Shown: piece by piece, positions 1-10,460 of the stretch
Layout of the letters: every line of letters starts with the position of its first letter
Numbering within the stretch: position 1 is the stretch's first letter
Origin: Aristolochia californica
Taxonomy: Eukaryota > Streptophyta > Magnoliopsida > Piperales > Aristolochiaceae
NCBI GenBank assembly: GCA_029961685.1
Contig: JARWKL010000003.1
Span: 10,424,459-10,488,458, forward strand
DNA length: 64,000 bases
Reading direction: 5' to 3'
Made by a program: the position numbers and the translations under genes
Notes under the pieces: generated by a model
The model's input: only the letters and a program-made list of their open reading frames with translations
The model's database searches: none
What the model was told of the DNA's origin: nothing

Positions 1-630
1 CAATTTTTCTTCAAATGAATTGGCGTCAACTTGCCACTTCCTTTCTTATTTTGTGCTTGATTCCTTTTATGTAAAACAAAATATTTGATGCTTGATTTTC
101 CAAGAACAAGCAGCCACTTCGTGGCTCTCAAAGCATTCTCCAAAAACTTACAAAATCGAGTAGAGTTCTTCAAACAACTCGGTTAATGGAGAAACTTAGC
201 ATAGAAGCTAAGTACTTAGATTTCTGAAATCCAATGGATAAAAAACCATTCATAATAGGCTCAAGAACAATTTTCTTCATCAGGAAAATCTTGTTCCCAC
301 AAGATTATAACATTTTATGTAAAAAATCTCAACATAAACCGATTTGCAGCCAAGAACTTGCAAACCGACAAAACTACCTTGGTAAACTTCTTCTAATCCA
401 AGATGTATAAATCTCAATAATTTCATAAGATGAAGATAACAATAAAATCATCTCTAAACCATCTTATAAAGATCCAAACACCACGAGCATGAATTTATAA
501 TAATAAGAATGAAAAACTTATCTCACTAACTTCAATCTTGCTTCTCAAAGAGCCTTCTATGAGTAGCTTTGATCATAACTTCTTAGAGCATTTTTGACAT
601 GGGGATCTTAAATTTGATGTTTTGATACCA
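1..630 (-). mobile_element. Internal non-coding part of a minus-strand LTR retrotransposon, running off the left edge
   Basis: No reading frame here looks like a gene. The stretch ends at 619-630 in TTTTGATACCA, the reverse complement of an initiator tRNA-Met type primer binding site (TGGTATCAAAAC, two mismatches to the usual TGGTATCAGAGC). A TGTTGAATTT LTR edge begins immediately after it. On the minus strand the order is therefore LTR, primer site, internal region, with the remainder of the element beyond the window. No gag or pol peptide is recognisable in these 630 bases, so this is either a long untranslated leader or a coding-poor element. Confidence 0.5.
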
Positions 631-694
631 TGTTGAATTTAGGACCCCATTATTGAAACCTTGAGAAAGATGAGAGAGGGAGAAGAAAAAGAGC

Positions 695-698
<4 letters not shown>

Positions 699-743
<45 letters not shown>
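699..743. repeat. (AG)n microsatellite
   Basis: An uninterrupted AG dinucleotide run of about 22 units lies in the transcribed part of the minus-strand LTR, so it reads as (CT)n in the element's own RNA. The purine-rich sequence continues imperfectly on both sides. Confidence 0.95.
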
Positions 744-746
<3 letters not shown>

Positions 747-1056
747 CGGGGTAGAGAGGAGAGAAGAGAAAAGAGAGAAAAAGAGTTTAAGCTTGAGAGA
801 GATTCTTCACGAGTTGAGAAGTGGAGAATTCGATTGAACCCTTCAACCAAGACCTCTATTTATACTATTTTCATTACATATTTAGAGATAAGATAGGATC
901 CCTAATATCTCTCATTACATCAATCATGATTATTCAAATCTACATAAATCAAGAGAAGATAACATTGATTACATTAATCAAGGAAGATTGTCAAATCTTC
1001 TGACTCATGTGATAGGATGTCAGCTCGTGTGATGAATTATCATGCCACCTCACGTG

Positions 1057-1483
1057 TGTTATGCACGCAATAACATTATTATTTTAGTTGTTTTATTTAA
1101 TTTACTTTATTTTATTTCAGTTTAGGCCATAGGGGTATTTTTGGAATTATTTATTAATAGGGATATTTTTGGAATATTTTATTCATAGGGATATTTCTGT
1201 AATATTTTATTAAACCCTAACAGGGTGAACCCTATTTAAGGGGTAAGAGTAATGAGAAAAGGAAGCATTGGAGTATTAAGAATTAGGTTAAATCTAGCGT
1301 AAAGAGGCTTAGAGTTCTCCTCAACGAGCTCTAGGGTTTTCAAGCTTCCCTTAGGCTTGATCTTCATTTTCGTCTTCCCCATGTCTTCCTACTACCCCTA
1401 TGGTAATGCTTGGAATACCCGTAACCCGTGGCAGACCCCAGATCCTCCCAAAGAATCCACGTGTCAGATCCGGGACTGTAACA
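1057..1483 (+). repeat. 5' LTR of the nested coding-poor element
   Basis: 427 bp, TG...CA ends, followed two bases later by the primer binding site. The phrase ACCCTATTTAAGGGG near 1210-1222 could hold the promoter. It pairs with the copy at 2681-3108. Confidence 0.92.
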
Positions 1484-1506
1484 ACTGGTATCAGAGCGGG
1501 AACACA

Positions 1507-1968
1507 ATGAATTATGGAACACAAGCTCGCATGGAGAAGGTATACAATTCCGCGGACAAACTTTACAAAGAATTTGGAGAAGCACGAGCATTATATGAAA
1601 TTTTCATGGAATGCTGGACAAGGGAGCCACGCGCTGCCGCAAAACAGGTCACACGACCTGAATTCGCCGAGCACAACAGCTGCACAGAAGACATAGAAGC
1701 TCTCTCGGACGAACAGAAGACTATCTCGAGAAAGCTCTCCAAAAATTCAAAATCCGACGGCGGATACACCGGAATTTCAAAAACGGCAGAGGCTCACCCT
1801 TTCCCAATGGACGCCGAGCGTATCTCCACACCGAAGCTACAGCGGGGAGGGAATTTCCTAACAGAGGAAATCCAAAAATCATTGGCATCGGAGGATTTTG
1901 GGATGACCAAAAATCTGAAATCGGAGAGGAATAGAAAATTCCGTCGGCGCCGTAGGCGAAATTTTTGA
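1507..1968 (+). CDS. Short gag-like reading frame of the nested element
   Basis: A 153-codon frame opens with ATG ten bases after the primer binding site, the usual place for gag. The first 60 residues (MNYGTQARMEKVYNSADKLY onward) look like a charged, helical gag N-terminus. The C-terminal part is low-complexity and ends in an arginine-rich tract (RKFRRRRRRNF). No zinc knuckle or protease motif is visible. It may be a residual gag peptide or a chance frame in the leader; nothing in the sequence shows that it is translated. Confidence 0.35.
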   Translation: MNYGTQARMEKVYNSADKLYKEFGEARALYEIFMECWTREPRAAAKQVTRPEFAEHNSCTEDIEALSDEQKTISRKLSKNSKSDGGYTGISKTAEAHPFPMDAERISTPKLQRGGNFLTEEIQKSLASEDFGMTKNLKSERNRKFRRRRRRNF

Positions 1969-2680
1969 CGGAATTTCCACTGGGATCTGTTCCGTGGGGC
2001 TGAGAAACAGAGGTTCTCTGTCTTGGCAATGCTCCCAGCGGCGAAGCCCCAACGGGCTTCTCGTCGCCTCCGGAGAAGTAGGATAGTTCGTCAGCGCCAT
2101 AAGCAACTTTTCCGCAAGGGATCTTGATTCCGGGAGGCTGAACAACGACGATTCACAAGTTTTTGAGACCCCTCTGTCTCGGAAACTATCCAGGCGGCGA
2201 AGCCCCGACGGGCTACGATTCGCCACCAGAACATTAGGCGATTCCGTCGGTGCCGGGAGAGAGGAAGGAGACGACCGTCGCCGGACTTCGTCGGTGCCGT
2301 GAGGAACGGAACCGCCGGCTGTAGAGTTCGGGAGCCGAAGGAAGAAGACGACTCCCGATTAAATTTTCCTAACTTAGCAAAATTTAATCGGCCTGGTCTG
2401 CTGATACGCACGCCGGACCGGGTTCCTGAACCGAGTAGGTTAACTCGGACCAGCCCAAAAAAAAAAATAAAAAAAATTGGCGTCCAGAAGAGGGGTCGTG
2501 CACCGGACCGGGTTCCTAAACCGAGTCAACCCAGGTTAACTCGGACCGGGCCAAAAAAAAAAATAGCGTCTTGAAGGGGGTCATAGCTATCGCGGATGCT
2601 ACTTCGGCACTGGTGGCGAGTCGGCATACCGACACTACTTCCGAGCTTGAGGACAAGCTCGTCTTCCAAGGGGGGTGTAA

Positions 2681-3108
2681 TGTTATGCACGCAATAATAT
2701 TATTATTTTAGTTGTTTTATTTAATTTACTTTATTTTATTTCAGTTTTAGGCCATAGGGGTATTTTTGGAATTATTTATTAATAGGGATATTTTTGAAAT
2801 ATTTTATTCATAGGGATATTTCTGTAATATTTTATTAAACCCTAACAGGGTGAACCCTATTTAAGGGGTAAGAGTAATGAGAAAAGGAAGTATTGAAGTA
2901 TTAAGAATTAGGTTAAATCTAGCGTAAAGAGGCTTAGAGTTCTCCTCAACGAGCTCTAGGGTTTTCAAGCTTCCCTTAGGCTTGATCTTCGTTTTCGTCT
3001 TCCCCATGTCTTCTTACTACCCCTACGGTAATGCTTGGAATACCCGTAACCCGTGGCAGACCCCATATCCTCCCAAAGGATCCATGTGTCAGATCCGGGA
3101 CTGTAACA
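2681..3108 (+). repeat. 3' LTR of the nested coding-poor element
   Basis: 428 bp and about 97% identical by eye to 1057-1483. It ends TGTAACA and is followed directly by the second ACGTG target-site copy. Confidence 0.92.
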
Positions 3109-3180
3109 ACGTGATCATGGTGGGTCCCACCAGCTCGTGTGATCATGGTGGATCCCATCTTGTAACACATGTTGTTAACA

Positions 3181-4543
3181 TGTTGTTGATCAACCAACTA
3201 AGGATTAGTGTATCCTCCTTAAGCCACTTGGTATATGCATGATCTCTCTCATCTAGAAGAGGAGGTGGCTTACTCAAGACACACAACAAGTTATGAATGA
3301 TGAGAAATCATTTAATGGATTGTGGCAACTCAAGTAATTTGATAACCCTTTAAGAGGAATTGTGGTGATTTTGAGTAGGTCACTTTTTCCAGCCATTTTA
3401 AATCCAATATCTCGAGCCATGAAATATTATCCGCTAAACAAAAAGTCACCACTCAAAGAGTTTATGAGCTGAAGTTGTAGCTTCAAGAATCAATTATACT
3501 TGCTGAAATTTAAGCACCTTCTTTTTATTTGATGTGGAACAACAATCTCTTAACCACACATCCTATTGGCATTAAAGCCAAAAGAACCAAGAGGGAATCA
3601 ATTTAGATTTATGTATAAGGTGCAACAACCCAGAATTAAGATAAAAAAGCAACAATTTAAGCAAGGCGAACACTTACCGAGTGTTGTTTTTCTTAAATCC
3701 GAACCTCAATTCATGCATACACTTAAACAAGAATAGACCTTCCTTATGCTGGCCTATGCAATCTAGAAGAATTCTCATATCATTCTTAATCAAGAAATAA
3801 TCTCCAAATCCAAAAGAAGATCAAATCAAATCATCAAATCTTGCTTAGATTCAAGTCAATTCCAAAGAAGCAAAATTTCCTCCTTTAAGTGCATGCCCCA
3901 TATGTAAAGAAATCTCAACCTTTGAACTTTCTTTTGGCTCTTGAGTATTTAGATAAATAAATCTCAAAATATAATCCTAATTATTAGGATCAAAGTCGTT
4001 GCTGAATTGAACAATCTTCTTTCCAATAAAAATTGTCTCCCCCCTTGCCTTTAGTCAACCAAGAATCCAATGTGGAGGAAAAACAAGAAGCAACCAGCCA
4101 AAAGTAGCAATCTTCTAGGGACTGTTCAACAATTTTTTTTCCACGGTATTAAGCATAGTAAACCATGATTTAAGTAGGGAATCAACTAGGCTTGATTCAA
4201 ATAATTTACCAAAGATCAAAGACAACATTAAGATATATAAAATTGCACCTTAAATGAAACTTGTATGAATGAGAGTAATCAAATACAAAAACCTTATATT
4301 GATTCAATGAAAGTAGCAACACTTAATTTTCATGTTAATAAGAGGAAAATACTCATTCTCCAACCTTCTTCATGATATTAATCATCAATAATCATTTCAG
4401 CAAAAGAAAAGAAGAGCACTTATCTTGGAGAGCATGAGTTGCTCAATTTGCTTCAACTCCAACTTTGCAAGCTTGATAAAATCGTATGATCAACACCTTA
4501 ACTGAGGGACTTGGAATCCTAAAACCTTAGCTCTTATACCACG
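3181..4543 (-). mobile_element. Non-coding internal region of a minus-strand LTR element
   Basis: No plausible gene is present. The right end (about 4529-4541) reads GCTCTTATACCA, the reverse complement of a tRNA-Met-type primer site (TGGTATAAGAGC), placed just inside the LTR at 4544-4932. This is therefore the leader or internal region of a minus-strand element. No gag or pol is recognisable, so it is coding-poor or decayed, and its 3' LTR is not visible to the left. Confidence 0.45.
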
Positions 4544-4932
4544 TGGAATTTAGGATTCCATGGTGGAAGAACTCGATCAAGGTGGTGGAGAAAGAGAGGG
4601 ATGGCTGGTAGAGAAAGAGGGAGACATCTCTTGCTAAAATAGAGCATAAGCTAGGGATGAATTACGAGAGTAGGAGAGGCTTGCTGCTCCACCCCATGCC
4701 TTGAGACTCTTATTTATAATTTTGGGAGGAGGTTTACAATGATTACAATGCCCTTAGGGCTACAAGCTTTACATAATAAAAAAAACATAAGTGAACATAC
4801 ATCATCTTACATAATTACACCCTTATGCCTATGAAGATCACTTTATTCACCTCATTTGCCACCTCTAGACGTTGGGGAGAAGTTCTCTCTCTTTTTACCC
4901 TTTGTGCCCCCCTTCATGGGTGCCTTCTAACA
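4544..4932 (-). repeat. LTR of a minus-strand retrotransposon
   Basis: Plus-strand ends are TGGAATTTAGG and CTTCTAACA, so the minus-strand reading is TGTTAGAAGGCACC...AATTCCA. The middle holds TTATTTATAA and the phrase GATTACAATGCCCTTAGGG. Almost the same phrase occurs in the LTR at 25435-25809, marking one family. The primer site adjoins on the left. Confidence 0.65.
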
Positions 4933-4959
4933 CTTTAAAAAGTCTACCTTTTAAACTGG

Positions 4960-5445
4960 AATTGGAATGATCAATCATATACTAGTTATGATCAATCATC
5001 CAGAACTGTGCAGGCTAGGAATATAAAGCATGATCAATCAACCATAGTCAATTGATCAATTATCCAAGACATGGCTAATTCATACTATAACGCATGATCG
5101 AAGATCCCACTTGGATTGATCTATCATTAGGCAAGCAGATTTTTCATGGAATGATTGATCATCCCTCTTGATTGATTGATCAGTCAGAACCTTGCCAGTA
5201 TGGGACATAATACATGATCGATCATAGAAAAATACATTGATCAATCACAGTTGTATTGCACAGACAATGGGAATCTCGATTGATCAATCATCCACTGATA
5301 ATGATCCATCAACTTGAATTTTCTAGACCAATGGTAACATATTGATCAATTAATCCAACGATCAATAAGTCACTGTCTGACAGAAAAGTATCCATTATGA
5401 TCAATCAATCAAAGTACTGATTTTTGCAAATGGGCAAATAACAGC
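4960..5445. repeat. TGATCA-rich repeat cluster, first locus
   Basis: More than a dozen copies of TGATCAATCA or a near variant (TGATCGATCAT, TTGATTGATCA) occur at irregular 30-60 bp spacing, many as inverted pairs. The core TGATCA is palindromic. There is no open coding sequence. A second cluster lies at 10125-10460. Origin not recognised; it could be a decayed minisatellite inside a retrotransposon. Confidence 0.7.
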
Positions 5446-6835
5446 TAGTTTGAGCTATAAATGCCCCCACTAAACCGTGAGTAAAGAAGTGAATGAGCAT
5501 TTATTCAAGTCACTATCCTCTATCTTGCAAATTTTCATCAAAGTGAGTTAGAAAGAAAGAGAGAGAGTCACACACTTTTAAAACCTTATTCTCTTTCAAT
5601 CATCATCGCATTCATCATAGTACAAGCTCCTTGATCATTTCACAACGTGCTACAAACGGGGAGACAACTTGAATCTCTCAAAGAGAAACATCTCTCCAAG
5701 TAATATGTCAAGTACTTATATAAAAAATAAATTTGAAAATAAGTAATATAATTATTATATTATAAATTTAATAAATATGAAGTGTCCCATAAAATTTATT
5801 AATTTCATAATTATTTATTTATTAGCATATCTAAATAATTTTTTAAACATTTGATCACTTAAAATATATTTATTACTAAAATTAATAATTATTATAGTTG
5901 ATTCACAATATTTTATACATTAAAAATATTTAAATAAAATAAATTTATTATTTAAATTATAAAATTTTATTTTTTTATTATAGATTAATTAAAATATTTT
6001 TTATATAAAAATTATTAAATTAATAAAATTTTGTTGCAAATCTAAAAAAAAGAATCAAATTCAAACCATAAAAAATAAAATGAGAAAATTTTCCAAAGAG
6101 GGGAAATTCCATAAAAACCTTTTTGGAATTAAACATTTAAAAAGATTAATTTTTAAAATATGTTAACTGTCATAAAGGTATACTCAAATTTTTTGTTTTA
6201 AATATTAAATGTTCCAGCAATATTAATTTTGAATTATTTATTTTTAAATTCATTTTATTTTTATATGTCAGTAACTTCATCTTAACATAATAATAGTTTA
6301 GTATGACTAACTCACTTCGTCTTTAATTTTTAACACCATTTAAATAATTTGGATTTTAATTTTTTATTACTTTATTATCCATAATATTTAAAATTGACAT
6401 AATTTAACATATATGAAAATTAATATAAATAAAAATCTGAATATAAGTTGATTAAACATATATAAAATGCAAAAAAATTTTAACAGCTTATTTAAAATTT
6501 ATTTTTAATTATTTAAATTTTTTATTTTTAAAAAATAATAATTTTAAAAAGGTGTCTACACCCTTATTTTAAGTTATTTTAAACAATTTATTTTTTGTAT
6601 TTTATTTTTAATATTAGTTATAAATATTAATTAAAACTTTTAAGTTGTAAGAAACAACTATTTTAGAATCATGTTTTCCCATATTAAAATAATCATTCTT
6701 CTAATACTATTTAGTATTTAACTTACTTTTTTGGAAAAAAATCCACCTTAAAAATTTGTCACACCCTAATATCTAACTTGCAAGATATAGGGCATGATGA
6801 AACCTCTTTTGAATGTTGTAATTTTTTTAAAAGTC
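5446..6835. other. Gene-less, very AT-rich stretch
   Basis: From about 5740 to 6760 the sequence is nearly all A and T, with runs such as ATTTATTATTTAAATTATAAAA. No reading frame of note, RNA gene or transposon terminus could be identified. Confidence 0.7.
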
Positions 6836-6840
6836 TTGAT

Positions 6841-7252
6841 TGTCAGAGTGGTTCCGTCCACTCTTGTTAGAGTTTGTGGTCTGAGTTAGGTACTTGGCTT
6901 TCTGCACCTTAAACGACTAGTCTTTTCGGGTTGTATTGGCTAGGTATCTGACTCAGAACTCCGAAGTTAAGTGAGCTTGGGCAAGAGTAATTATAGGATG
7001 GGTGACCTCCTGGGAAGGACTCTTGCCTAGGACTTTGACATGGTATCAGAGCTAGGCACGCCACGGCCCGCGTTCGTATCCCGTGAGAAGCGGCTCCAGA
7101 ATGGGCGGGGTGGGTGTCAGAGTGGTTCCGTCCACTCTTGTTAGAGTTTGTGGTTTGAGTTAGGTACTTGGCTTTCCGCACCTTAAACGACTAGTCTTTT
7201 CGGGTTGTATTGGCTAGGTATCTGGGAAGGACTCTTGCCTAGGACTTTGACA
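6841..7252 (+). mobile_element. Cassandra-type TRIM retrotransposon carrying a 5S rRNA domain
   Basis: Complete 412-bp element. The 5' LTR (6841-7040, 200 bp) and 3' LTR (7115-7252, 138 bp) both start TGTCAGAGTGG and end GGACTTTGACA. TGGTATCAGAGC at 7041-7052 is a perfect initiator-Met primer site; a purine-rich tract (ATGGGCGGGGTGGG, 7101-7114) precedes the 3' LTR. TTGAT flanks both ends (6836-6840 and 7253-7257) as a perfect target duplication. The 5' LTR holds a 5S rRNA-like block at 6952-7017, the hallmark of Cassandra TRIMs, which encode no protein. The 3' LTR lacks 62 bp covering exactly that block. Confidence 0.95.
6952..7017 (+). ncRNA. 5S rRNA-like domain within the 5' LTR
   Basis: The block reads CAGAACTCCGAAGTTAAG...GCTTGGGCAAGAG...GGATGGGTGACCTCCTGGGAAG and follows the 3' two-thirds of plant 5S rRNA closely. 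It includes the internal-promoter regions: box A (AAGTTAAGTGAGCTTGGGC) and box C (GGATGGGTGACCTCC). The 5' third of 5S rRNA is replaced by LTR sequence, so this is not a normal 5S gene. In the Cassandra family such domains can be transcribed by RNA polymerase III; whether this copy is active cannot be seen. Confidence 0.92.
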
Positions 7253-7259
7253 TTGATGA

Positions 7260-8084
7260 TCATTTACAATATCAAAGTACATCTATCTATATCTGACTTT
7301 CTAATTCATACTTGCAATGCAATAACATTAACTCGCAAGGAAGGACCAATAACAACTATCCTTCCTTTTACGACATATATATTTACACATGTCCCCATAT
7401 TTCTACTCACAAACTCTACAACTTATATTAAGGTACAATAGTCCCAAAAATGAAATCATGTCCAATTCTACCTACCCAGGTCACTTATGGATGGCTTTTT
7501 ATATACTTCAACATCTGTATAATCGGCAAGGTACATAGCTCCCCTACTCTTTTGAAAAATATATTTACACAAATAAGTGAGTTGTTTGACCAGTAAGCCC
7601 TACTCTGGTCATTTTGAAATATCAAAAACCATGTTCAAGGAAATTCATATCATTATAGTCAATAAACAAATCAGACATGTAATGTTCTTAATGCTAGGTC
7701 ATATATGCTCTTCTCAACCTTTCTGAGATTTAACCATGTAAGAAAAGTATATGACTTTAATTGCTAAAACTTTCACAACAATACAAGTTATTCAATGCAA
7801 AGGCTAAAAAACAATGATTAAAATTCAAAGAGGGGAACAAATATTCCATAGACATTAACCGAACTACAAAACAATAAATTGATACATTGGCGTCAAATAA
7901 CCTGAGACCCCTCACATTTCATATTACTTAAACAAATGTGTCATGTCGTTTACCCACAAACATACCCTCATTGGTCATTCAATGAGGTCCTTATTTCTCA
8001 TTATAGATGAGGCATGTTATACTCAAGGCCAAACTTAGCATACCAGTCTTGTAACATTTATTAGTCTTATTTTCTCCTAATACA
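7260..8084. other. Gene-less stretch
   Basis: No supported gene. The sequence has retrotransposon-internal character, and a stem-like phrase (CTCATTGGTCATTCAATGAGG, about 7967-7987) begins the hairpin-style repeats that follow. Confidence 0.5.
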
Positions 8085-8360
8085 TCCCACTTGGCATCCC
8101 AAGAAAGGTTCATATCTTCTTGTCACTATTCTAATAAGGTCTATATAATCTTCTTTCGGTTACCCAATTCAAAATTCCCTACTTGGTTTCCCAAGCAAGG
8201 TCCATATCATCTCGCTAGTATTCTAACTAGGTCCATATAATCCTCTTCTCATTACCCAGTTGAGGTTCATACTCCTCACTTGGTGTCCCAAGCAAGGTCC
8301 ATATCATCTTGTCAGTATTCTGACAAGGTGCACGTAATCCTCTTCTGATTACCTAGTTAA
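8085..8360. repeat. Three tandem ~95-bp hairpin-containing units
   Basis: Each unit has the order CTTGG(N3)CCCAAG, AAGGTCCATATCAT, then a second inverted repeat such as CTTGTCAGTATTCTGACAAG or CTAGTATTCTAACTAG, then TAATC(C/T)TCTT and ATTACC(C/T)A. Units start near 8089, 8184 and 8278. The inverted repeats differ in sequence but keep pairing, as expected if the fold matters or if the repeats arose by copying folded DNA. A further partial copy (CACTTGGTGTCCCAAGTGAGG) occurs near 11837. Confidence 0.75.
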
Positions 8361-10120
8361 TGCCCAAATCCCCACTGTAGATGGAGCAATGCAACACATT
8401 TGTTCAACTTAAATCCACATATAACCTAAACGTATTGAAGGCCCAATTGTTCTTAGCTATCCAATTAAAGAAGATCACATATTCCCATATTCCTACATTT
8501 CTCTATGAGTTGGGGCTAAATAATGTCATTTACTTTAAGTTATACATCAAAATTCTTAATCCCAATCAAAAGACTCATCCATAATCATAGCATGCGGTGG
8601 AATTTAGAAACAAACGCTAAAACACATGTAGTGACTAATCTAGCAAATGATGAAGTCACAAAGCATAATTCGATTCCATAGTCAATTTGAGACTTTATGA
8701 CAACTTATGGCTTAAACTATTCTAAGATGTATCTATAGACTACGTCTAATCTAACTAAACATATATTCACTCAATTTTTAAACACCTACAATTACATAGA
8801 TGGGAAGGAAAGAAGGTTTACAAGCTTAGATTGCTTGTAATCTAACTAAAAAGACATCCACTCAATTTGTGACCACATATATTTACATAGATGGGAAGGA
8901 AAGAAGGTTTACAAGTTGTAGTTAACATTAAGGCAAACTTCATCACATTCATCCAAGACCAAAGACTCAAACAACTCACTCCCATTATGAGTCCTAGGTT
9001 ATACATTTAGAAATGCATATGTAGGTAGCTAGAGTCATATAGAAATGAATTTCCTAGGTCTCTAAATCTCTCATGTACACAACCATGAAATTGTTATAGA
9101 CATAGCCATATGGCTCACCTATTTGTTGCTACCCTACACATGTACCCTACATAACAAACAAGCATCACCTAACAAAAGTAGGTACGAGTAATTAATCTTC
9201 ACAACCATAAGGTTGTAAAGGGTAGTTTATTGATTCCCCACAATCCATTCTATTGTTGTCACCTTCTTAGCGAAACAAAAACAAAAGTCTTTAACCCTTC
9301 CAAATTGTTACCACTCTTTAACACCTTCAATCCAGACCTTCCACCTGACAATTATATCATATAGCAACTCAAGTATTGCCTATTCACAATGTTGTTAAGG
9401 CCAATTGATACAAACTTGAACATACAATCATATAATTCATTAAAAAAACCATCGAAGTGTTGGCCCAAGTGGCTTCTCAAAAGGAGGGGGGTGGGGTAAT
9501 TAAAAATTGAGAGCTTGTAAATAAAATTAAATACAAGTAAGGAAATCAATAAACACACACTATAAAGGAAGAAAACGATTTTTTTTTTATCGATGTTATT
9601 GGCCATCATTGCCCAACAACCTTTGCTTGCCCAACCACATGTATGCTCAAATACAGGATTACAAATCTCTCCTTGAGATTGGTCAACTACATTTTTGCAC
9701 TAGCAAACTCTCCTATCAAGATTTATTGGCTCTACATTAGCCTTAAGAACAAACAATGAAAATACATAAATTAAGAAAAATTACACCCTTGAAATTTGGA
9801 GAGACAACATTCTCCTTGAGATTTCCAAGTCTCCAACATTTGATGCACAAGGGAAAAAATTTTGGAGCTTGAATTACTAGTATGCATAGAGAATTTGAGA
9901 GACATAGAGTTTTTGCAAGTTGTACTTTTTTTTTCTCTAAAATAGGTTTGTGAAGGAATTTCAAGTAAAACCAATGATTGAATACAATAAATTCCCAATA
10001 AATGCTCTAATTACACTTCAAAAGATGTTTGGAGGGGTATTTAGAAGTTTCCTCACCAAATTAGTCATTTTTTACCCACTTTCAAAAACTATTAAAAAAT
10101 ATTGTTCAATCACTGAAAAG
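8361..10120. other. Gene-less stretch with a short direct repeat
   Basis: The only clear structure is a direct repeat of about 40 bp: TACATAGATGGGAAGGAAAG...AAGGTTTACAAG appears near 8794-8830 and again near 8883-8918. All reading frames are short and resemble nothing known. Confidence 0.55.
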
Positions 10121-10124
10121 GTAT

Positions 10125-10460
10125 GATCCATCAACCATGTATAACAACTATAATTTTGTGTTCCCCAGGCTTGTTGATCGATCAGGCCATCGATCAGTCG
10201 AATTATCAACTTGTCAAAAGTAGTTGGTTGATCAATCAAACGAATTAGGTTGATCGAGCATGCTCTATTGGGTTGATCATGCAGTGTTCTAGATGATTGA
10301 TCATAGTACAAGGTATAATTGATCATGTTTTATAGCTCAATATGCTAGGTTTTTGTATGATCGATACATTGATTGATCATACTTTTTATACTTCTGCCAA
10401 ACTGTATTTTTTATGATCGATTAAGCTCATGTAGGTTGATCTATCATGCTTTATGCTAGA
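10125..10460. repeat. TGATCA-rich repeat cluster, second locus
   Basis: About ten copies of TTGATCGATCA, TTGATCAATCA, ATGATTGATCAT and similar words at irregular spacing, matching the words at 4960-5445. A minus-strand frame through it gives a peptide rich in LIDQ/LIDG, a by-product of the repeat rather than a gene. Confidence 0.7.

Larger units (their letters stand above)
1057..3108 (+). mobile_element. Complete coding-poor LTR retrotransposon (TRIM/LARD-like) with 5-bp target duplication
   Basis: The 5' LTR is 1057-1483 and the 3' LTR 2681-3108. Both start TGTTATGCACGC, end GGGACTGTAACA and share short TGTTA/TAACA inverted ends. About ten substitutions and one indel separate them, so the insertion is fairly recent. 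TGGTATCAGAGC at 1486-1497 is a perfect initiator-Met primer binding site, and a purine tract (AAGGGGGG, about 2669-2676) precedes the 3' LTR. ACGTG flanks both ends (1052-1056 and 3109-3113). The internal part is only about 1.2 kb with no protease, integrase or reverse transcriptase, so the element must have relied on enzymes made elsewhere. It sits inside another element's LTR. Confidence 0.93.
631..3180 (-). mobile_element. 5' LTR of the minus-strand retrotransposon, split by a nested element
   Basis: The LTR begins (plus-strand coordinates) with TGTTGAATTTAGG next to the primer site. On the minus strand a TATA box (TATAAATAG, about 856-864) lies at a normal distance from the leader. A (GA)n run sits at 699-743. 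The LTR is interrupted at 1057-3108 by a complete second LTR element; without it the LTR is about 470-490 bp. The outer end is uncertain: either TGTAACA at 3161-3167 or GTTAACA at 3174-3180 could be the terminus. Confidence 0.5.

Noticed and set aside
2299..2574. Plus-strand frame with repeated RTPDRVPEPSRLTRT-like units
   Set aside because: It reflects a duplicated GGACCGGGTTCC phrase inside the non-autonomous LTR element.
6952..7017. A true 5S rRNA gene
   Set aside because: Only the 3' two-thirds of 5S is present and it is embedded in an LTR with a primer site and target duplication; this is the Cassandra signature.
10072..10326. Minus-strand frame rich in LIDQ/LIDG repeats
   Set aside because: The repeats come from the TGATCA word cluster; it is not a protein-coding gene.
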